From NCBI GenBank assembly GCA_025024175.1, contig QCXZ01000003.1, positions 14,667,621-14,731,620 of the forward strand: a stretch of DNA of 64,000 nucleotides. Direction: 5' to 3'. Origin of the DNA: Rhyzopertha dominica (Eukaryota > Arthropoda > Insecta > Coleoptera > Bostrichidae). Shown piece by piece: positions 56,570 through 64,000 of the stretch. Position numbers and translations under genes: made by a program. The first letter of the stretch is position 1; each line of letters begins with the position of its first letter. A model generated the notes under the pieces. That model was not told where the DNA came from and made no database searches. It saw only the letters and a list, made by a program, of their open reading frames with translations.

Positions 56570-59500
56570 CTGCAAATGTTAAATTAGGTTAGTATATCTT
56601 GCAATACATGCTACATCTGATATAACTAAATATGTTATTTGGCATAAACCGATTCATTTTTCCAGTTTATTTCCTACAATCATAGACAACAGCGAACTGA
56701 AATAGTATTTTAGTGTCTGAGACCACAGTCACTGTTTAACTAGGGTTTACTAGGTTCATACGAATCACAATTAACAGCATTATTTGTTTAAAACCTTCCA
56801 TTTTTAGTGTGCTTACTTAACTATGCTATTTATTTAGTGCCCACAAAAAATAAGTTCTGTTTTTAAATTTTAACCGAATACATCTCTTTATAAGTAAGAA
56901 ATAGTTCTAACACAATAATATAAATAACATAACAACAATATAATGCTTGACTATATCTGTTATAAAATTACAGGGAAAGCCACTTTACCCTACTTGTTAG
57001 TTTTCAAAAAAATGTTAAGAAATATGGCCATGTGTGCAGTTAACAGCTAACTACTTATTTCCCCTTTTATCACAGTATATTGATAATAGTTACTAGAATA
57101 TTGAACATGTTAATAAAAGAACTTGAGAGTACTATATCCGTTTAGCAATAATTATGCATTTTATTATTAAGCTACTTTTAACTAAGCAGCAGAATCTAGA
57201 GAGAGCAGAAGGTAAGCTAAAATAAAAGTTTTTGAAGGGGGCACATTAAGAACAAATCCGAAAGACTATAGTTTAGTGAAATGAACTTTACTGCGAATGT
57301 GTCAAGTTTAGAGGAATACGATCGTACCGGATTAGTTAAGTAGCATACGAGTAATGTGCGCGCCAGGAAAGAAGGCAGTCGTGGTGGGGACGACAATAAT
57401 TGTCGCCAGACAGTTAAATCATTGGTGTGCCCGCCACTATTCGTGGTCACAATTTCAGGCTTGCGAAACGAATAAATTTATTAACTCGGCCCACCCATGC
57501 GATTCACTGTGTTGACGTTACATTCCTAAGGTCCGACCCCTTTCTTGGTGCGCACTATAATATTGGCTGCTAATATTATGAAAATCATGTTATCAAAAGC
57601 ATTTGCAAATGCGGATAATTGAAACTACATTAAAATATTAAAATAAATATCGTTTATTGCTGCAATGCGCATGGGGTTGCTGAACTAAATGAATATACAC
57701 TTACTACAAAAGGGTCCTTACTTTCACTTACTTTTATAAGAGTAATGTACTACGGGTATCTTTGTATACTATCTACGTGTGCCTTTTCAAATTCGTATCC
57801 CCCTATGTAATGATAATAAATTTCTTCGTAATAAGCTAATTAACGATCTGATCCGTACCACAACCGTAAGTTTATATTCATACATTTATTCCTCTTTTTT
57901 TTGTTTACAAAGCATAGGTACCCCTAAAATTTAGTTAATTGATAACCGAGACTCCGTAATAGTTGTGATGTTTGTGTGCTGATTCAGAAAAGAAATTCGC
58001 CCACGGAAACAATGAAGAAGCATAGGCTCATTCTTCTTAAGACTAGAATGAAAAGCTCCAATAGCATCGAAATCTTTAAGAAAAAATAGTGAGTGCATAT
58101 CGGGGTTTCGTGAAGATCTTAAAATGATTAAAGCTACAAGTGACCTAACAGAAGAAAATTTTCCACCTATTCAAACAATTACAAAGAATATAGCTGTCGC
58201 TGAAGAAAGATGTGAAGAGAAAGCTTTACAAAATGTGTAATATAATAAATAAACTAATAATAAATAAATAATTATCATCAATAAAAAAGACGGCTTCTTT
58301 GTAGGAACGAAAAATAAATGATTCGGTATACAATGCTAAATGTTGCGACAAAGTATGTAGAATTATAAAATGAAAATGTTTAAGAGGGGCATTTACTTTG
58401 AGCGATCGGGCAGAAATGTAAACTATGCAACCCATATTACGAGCGGGACATGGGACGTAAGAGGGTAGCCGATAGGTTGAAATCACGCAAAGATCGTACG
58501 AGCAACAGACGGGCTCTAAACTAATATTCGGAAAATTGCTGACTGTAGGGTGTGCATAAAAAAGTAAGCATGATATTAGTAACTTGCTATGATATTATAC
58601 AAGGTTATTCAAAATATGGAATAACCCATTTATTTCTGTAAATATGAACTATATAACATTTCATTCTAACTGCATGTCGATTATGATTTCTGGAGGAACT
58701 TTCATAATAATTTTCCTTCCGCCTGCCCATTGCTTCGGCAGACAGTAAATTAATGTGAAAGAGCTTTTAACATTAAATTTGTCACGTGTAATTAGACATA
58801 CAATTTTAGAAATCCAGTCATATCGGAATAGATCGTATACCGCTCGATCATTCCCGACAGGATTCTATTTTAGAGTCTCTGTTCACTGGATACCACGCGA
58901 CGGACCTGGTAGGGATGGGCATTGGCATTCCGCTCTCGTGACGGGCTCGTGCGAAAGGGTTTGCGGTTTTAAATTTTTTGAATGTTTTTACTCATTAATC
59001 GTGCTCATGTTTATGGTAGTGTACAAAGAAATATGTAGCTACAATGTGGAGTTCGAATTTTTCCTTTATGTGCCTTAGTTTTCGAGAAATAGCTCGCCAA
59101 ATATACGCATTTTTAAGCAAAATATAACAACAAATATTTACATTACCGTACCAAATTCAGAAAAAACTCAAACTCTACGTTGTAGCTACATTTTTTGTCA
59201 TTGCCATGTCGAAATTTCACTTCGAAAAAGTTTCGAATAACTCTGTAAAATATAAAACGGTAGGTGCTTAAAATGACCCGATTCGCTCTAGGTAAACGCC
59301 CTTCTTAAAGAAATGGCCATCATGAGACAATTATATTAATAAAAATGCTGATATGTGATTATATTAACTGTATGTTACGATACATATCATTTTGTAAGCA
59401 GAAGTTTTACGGATAGAAAAATTTATTGTCCTCTGAACATAACTCCACCTCGGTTCCCTTGTTAAAAAAGAATGTAAGGTTTCGTTTACAAAAGCAGCGA

Positions 59501-62500
59501 AACAGACCTGTTAATATTTCATAATATCAATATAGGGCTGATGAATTCACAAATTTGGAACTACGTCCTTATTGCTATGTTTTAAATACGGATTAACTTC
59601 TTTGTAATGATCTACAAAAACGATTAGAAGAACATTACTCTGCCAATTTTAATTCTGTCGAGATTGGCGTTATTAACAGCATTGCCAAAGTTGGCGCTGA
59701 GAAGTAGTTGTGGAATCAATAATTCATATTTTATTCAAGGAACAGTGAATTTTTCGAAAATATTAGCGATAGTGATCTATAGAACAGAAATACTATAAAT
59801 TAATGTCCCAGTGGGTTATAAACTTTGTGTCGATTATTTCTTGAGGGCCACCGAACAGCTAGTAATCTGTTTATTATTAAAATTGAGATATATTAATATT
59901 TAAATTATATATTTTTACATAATAAATTAGTAGTGCATTTATTACTGTGAAATAAAATAATTTAATTTTAACATGGCGTTGTCAAAACAAATAATAATTC
60001 CCAATTTGATTTAATTTGACATTTGCTTGGTTAATAAAGTGCAACTTTTACATTTAGGAAGCAAAATTTATCACCTGTTTGCATCATGGGAAACTTACAA
60101 GCTGATACCTTAGTTGCTCGGCTCGATAACCTACTATAGTACCTATTACGTTTTTGTTTATCTAAAAGACCACCTACTACACTTCTAAATACGCAGGACT
60201 ATTCATAAATGCATATAGAACTTACGATGTCTTCTGGACAATTACTCCTAACTTAGTTCAATACAGTTTAGTTTGAACGTAGCAAGAGAGGTCAAATAAC
60301 CATAAACTTAATTTTTATTTTCTAAAAGGCTTCTTGGGCTCGCCTCAACGTCTTTAAAATTTTACCTATTGGTAGATTGGCAATCATTACATTTAATGGC
60401 GATATTTTCTTTCGTCATGTTTCAAACATAATGAATCGGTTTTAGCCAGCAAACATCTGTTATTCATAGTACGAGTACAACTCATGAATCCGAACAACTA
60501 CCAATCATTATAGCAACGCAGGCAATAAAATAGCACAAACGAAAAAAAAACAAACCTGGTTAGATATGGCATTGTTACTGCTCCATTTACTTTCTGTGTC
60601 CAAAATAGGCATTTGAGGCACATTACTGAATGTACCACTTGCGTGCTCAGCCTCATCTGAATTGTTCTCAATTTTACTGGCATTACCACTAGGTAAGGAC
60701 GGAAGGGAATGTTTTAATTTTGAATGAATTTGTGCAGCAAGCGCTCCTTTAACGGGTTCGGACTTTGGTTTAGGACTAGGCTTTGGGGTATTTGGTTTAG
60801 TAGGTAACTTCAAGGAACCACTAGAAAGATTTAAATCGGAACTGGAAGTTGGAATTTTGGGAGACGTTTGTTTAGAAGCGTCCTCCTCATTCTCCTTAAA
60901 ATTGTTCGTCTTATGAACTACGGCTTCGGTTACAGTTATTTCTGGTTCTGCATTTTCCGAACTGTTGTTAGAGATATTCATTTCGGTATCAGCATTCTGA
61001 TCGTTATTGGTATTGCCTTGGTTAATGTTAACATTCTTAGAAATATTTTGATATATTATGTCAGTCTTCTTAGAGCGCTTACATCTGGGTGCAGGCTTAG
61101 GAATTTCTACGTCAGTTGCACTTTTATCTTGTTCAAGTATTTGAATGCTTTCTGTTAAATTTTGGAAATGATCTGAAGGTTTCTTTTCTATTTGGGACTC
61201 GTCTTGCTGGACAGCAGGCGAGACATGATTTTTTGGTTTCCTTGGCAAAGCATAAACAACTGGTCGCTTTTTGGAATGTTTCTTACACCGCATAGAATAG
61301 AAAGTAGGGGAATAACACTTATGCTTTTTGAGTTCCAAAGAACCGAATCGTTTTTCGTTGATTACTTCTACCGTAGGTTTCGGAATTTTTGTTTGAGTGG
61401 TTGAGTTGTTGCTGGCTATGTTAATGCCAGAAGAAGATCGTCTGATATTCATCTCTAATTCTTTACGACCAGCTACTCGTGGAGGCGCTACTACAGGGCT
61501 GAAGGGGTTTCTCACGATAAATGGATTATAAGAAAATCCCACAGGGGCGGGTTGATGGAAGACGTTTTCATTAACGTTAGTAATGCTTTGAGCTCTGGTA
61601 TACGGGTGCAACACTGGATTTTCTGTGGTTATGGTAGAAATTGTGTTGCTACCGGGTGTGTAGTAGAAGCTGGGAGGCAAGTGATAGAATATCGAAGGAA
61701 TGAAAGGCGGGTTGCTGGGAACGTTAGGGAGATACCAGTTACCGGAGTTCTGCACTTGATACCTTGGTGGTATAAAACCTTGGTAATTCGCATCATTATG
61801 GGATTGGAATCCATGAAATGACTGATGGCGTTTAACAAGTTTGGAATTGAATGCTGCACGTAAAGGATCTATTTGTATAGGTTTTTGTCGATCATGCAAA
61901 GATTTTGTTGATTGGGTAGTGGAATAAGCCGGAGCGCGTTTCTGTTGTACGAATGGTGCAATAACAGAAATAGGCTGCAACATAAACATGCGACATAAAG
62001 CAAAGACAATCACACACAATCAAAGCATTTATAAAGTCTTTGGCTTACCTTATTTGGCGGGTTCTGCATACCATGAAACGGTAAATTTTCATAAAAACCT
62101 TTATTATCGGGATCTAAGTTGTTGTGATTAACTGAACCACCATCTTGTGGTCCAAGACCTAACGGAGTTTTACTTTCTGTAGAGGACTGGTTTGGTGCTG
62201 AAAGTAGAGAAAAATAAAAGATAATCTTCAATGTCAGTACCACCATTTCGTACAAAAAGGATTTTAATGCGTGCTAAGCAAAATTGCAAAAACTTCAATT
62301 AAAGCAACCTCCCTTACCTAAACCTGGTTTCTTGCGCTTTCTAGAAGTTACAGCTGGCTGAATGGGCCTTTGTAAAGCGTCGTCGCTCGAATTCAATTTC
62401 TTAAAAGTAACAACTGCAGCGTGCAAAACACAAATAAGTAAAAAAAATAAAACACACATAAAGCTTTTCCTTACCTCCACCCGGACTATGAGTTATACCT

Positions 62501-62746
62501 ATTGGCACATGATCGTGGTCCCTCATTCCAATAATATCTTTCAATCTTTCAAGCCTGGCGTAAACTTTACTTTTATTGCGTTTGTATTTGAGCAATCTTG
62601 CAGTTGCGGATGATTTGAAACTGTTCGATCTTATGGATAAAGGTGAAAGTTGACTGAAGTTATGCATTTTGTTTACGTGCACGAAAACTCCTGGTTTGAG
62701 AGGCCACCTGGGCTGTGGAGGACTCTCTGGCGATTGACCGTCTGGG
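55925..62746 (-). CDS. Tyrosine-motif-rich, proline/serine-rich protein, 5' end incomplete
   Basis: Five exons join in phase: 62746-62475, 62413-62318, 62197-62049, 61974-60556, 56569-55925 (2,581 nt, about 860 residues). The sequence is low-complexity and probably disordered, with basic clusters (TSRKRKKPGLG; KKHKCYSPTFYSMRCKKHSK) and Pro-rich parts (TKPNTPKPSPKPKSEPVKG). Tyrosine motifs of SH2/PTB type occur: GFYENLPFHG, IVYADLDMP and TEYATLKF near the C-terminus. This suits the cytoplasmic tail of a membrane adhesion or signalling protein or a docking protein; I do not recognise the family. No membrane segment or globular domain lies in the window, so upstream exons probably lie beyond 64 kb. 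The 5' boundary is an acceptor (CTAACAG|CCCAGA) or a nearby ATG at about 62761. Confidence 0.75.
56580..58375. other. Intron of the tyrosine-motif gene
   Basis: No exon recognised. A minus-strand ORF at 57217-57450 lacks splice support. Confidence 0.4.
58380..59312. mobile_element. piggyBac-like non-autonomous element, copy 2 (intact ends)
   Basis: The termini GAGGGGCATTTACTTTGAGCG and the inverted GAAGGGCGTTTACCTAGAGCG are each flanked by TTAA, the fixed target word of piggyBac-type elements. The whole sequence is the inverse of 21949-22855. No transposase ORF. Confidence 0.75.
59315..60500. other. Intron of the tyrosine-motif gene
   Basis: AT-rich, with no exon or repeat seen. Confidence 0.4.
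60556..61974 (-). CDS. Largest exon of the tyrosine-motif protein
   Basis: A 473-codon exon between TATGTTGCAG and CAG|GTTTGT, phase 0 at both ends. It can therefore be skipped without changing frame. It is rich in Pro, Ser, Asn and Lys. Tyr-rich Pro segments (FIPSIFYHLPPSFYYTPGS) lie near its start and repeated KP/SP units near its end. Confidence 0.8.
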
Positions 62747-62749
62747 CTG

Positions 62750-64000
62750 TTAGCATGCATGCGAGATATTAGCGAAAATGCGAATCGATGAATTTTATAA
62801 GGAAATATCAAACATAAAACAAAACAAAAAGGACTACTTTGGCAAGCAAACGAGCAAAAACGTTAGGTGGTGCATAAAGTGCGGCACAAACATCCCTCGT
62901 TCCACTGCAGTATTTCCTGTTCAAATACATTTTCAGACTTTCGCGAAAACTAAAACAACAGTCACATTGCTTTTATGCCCAGAGACTTACGTTTTGGAAA
63001 ATCCAGAAATGGAAGTTCTACTTATTTTAAAGTTCAAGATTTCATCCTACTTGACGTAGCAAGTGTAGTTCTTACTTAAAGGACAGGCTTTCATAACTAT
63101 TTAGAAGTCTAATTTTCTAGGAATTAGATTATTTACTTTGGCAACTTCCCTGAACATAAGGAATATGATACAATTTTCTACATAGATATAACTATGTATA
63201 CATACTCTATCCATTTCGAATGTACTGAAGATGTTGATACTAATACTATAAAAGCAATTTCGCTTGATTATTTTTACATTAGTATTAAAATAATGTTCAA
63301 TTATAAATTATGCAATTTCGGAAAATAATATAACGCTTTGCAATTTATGTGTGGCTGGTTCTTTTGAGGAATCTTTCTTAAGTTTATTGTTAAATGCATT
63401 TACAACCTTTACACATTATATGACAGCACACAACTAAATACGTCTCTTTTCAGTAAAGCAGGATCAAAATTATACAAAACGAACAGAAAATTTAAGTTAC
63501 GGTAGGAACCTACTAATTTCCGATATAATAGAGGGACAGTTCAAATTATAAAAGAGACTCTACTACAGGGCGCGTTTTCAAGGCATGTTCATTTCAGCAG
63601 CAATTTATGTTTACAGTGCCGATTAAAGTTAGACCAGAAATATATTATATGTAACTGATTCATAGGGATAATAGCACACTCGCAGTTTTCTTAATGCACA
63701 TAGAAACATTGTAATTTCAAATGCAGTTTAGCATGCTTTTTAGGTTTTAAAGCCACAGATAGTATATACAAAAATACGCGAGGGAATTATGTACCAAATG
63801 AGTTGCAAAGAGCTGCTGAGAATAGAACTAGGCCTATACAGGAGTCGAAGAGTTAATCGCGAACCAAAATCAGTATCATTCCATCTGGAAGACAAGTTTT
63901 TATCATTAAAACGAATAGTGGCGGTCAGTATCTTTTGAGGATGATTTAGGCCTTGAAAATTATATTAAAACGAAGGCAGGTTACCTTGTCTACAAAAATG
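62750..64000. other. Upstream or intronic region of the tyrosine-motif gene
   Basis: If 62746 is an acceptor, this is intron continuing beyond the window; if the ATG near 62761 is used, it holds the promoter. The plus-strand ORF at 62778-63059 has no motif. Confidence 0.35.

Noticed and set aside
60868..61821. Plus-strand ORFs of 70-96 codons
   Set aside because: They are antisense shadows of the 473-codon minus-strand exon, without motifs or splice sites.
1..64000. CRISPR array, rRNA, tRNA or bacterial operon
   Set aside because: No regularly spaced repeats, RNA gene signatures or ribosome-binding sites were seen; the exon-intron structure is eukaryotic.

Overview
The window is eukaryotic nuclear DNA, most likely from an insect. 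It is AT-rich, with small exons, GT-AG introns and single-stop 3' ends. Introns are loaded with degraded transposable elements of types common in arthropods: Penelope-like elements, R4-type LINEs, mariner, hAT, piggyBac-like, MULE and P-like. Isolated N bases mark unresolved assembly positions. No bacterial gene organisation, tRNA, rRNA or CRISPR array was seen. The order and species cannot be fixed from the sequence alone.

Left part (1-10.9 kb). A P-like (THAP) transposon relic lies at about 157-1163. A minus-strand first exon encoding a signal peptide lies at 2427-2475. A two-ORF minus-strand locus lies at 6.77-8.39 kb: a 63-residue ORF followed 76 bp later by a 327-codon exon that is then spliced. 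A TIR element lies just upstream of this locus.

Centre (10.97-44.07 kb). One very large minus-strand gene can be modelled as 21 phase-compatible coding exons (about 1,609 residues). It has a basic, low-complexity N-terminal part and a long coiled-coil body. Its identity is not recognised. The link between its first three exons and the coiled-coil body is the least certain join. Inside its 12.7-kb intron, on the opposite strand, sits a complete four-exon gene for the axonemal protein DRC9/IQCG (377 residues, C-terminal IQ motif). Its stop lies only 54 bp from the next exon of the host gene. The introns hold Penelope-like fragments, two large fold-back repeats, an R4-type LINE relic, a hAT-type and a piggyBac-like non-autonomous element, LTR-like sequences, and a 0.76-kb duplication that copied a splice donor and then lost it.

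Right part (46.6-64 kb). A minus-strand gene, open at its 5' end, encodes a proline/serine-rich, tyrosine-motif-rich tail. Five exons run from 62746 to 55925. A separate terminal exon at 47450-47602 is in a compatible phase and carries a similar tyrosine motif, so it may be an alternative C-terminus. Between them lie a FLYWCH/MULE transposon, a 155-bp fold-back MITE, the second copy of a LINE 3' end and the second copy of the piggyBac-like element.

The only confident functional assignment is DRC9/IQCG, part of the nexin-dynein regulatory complex of motile cilia and sperm flagella. The other genes are described from visible features only.
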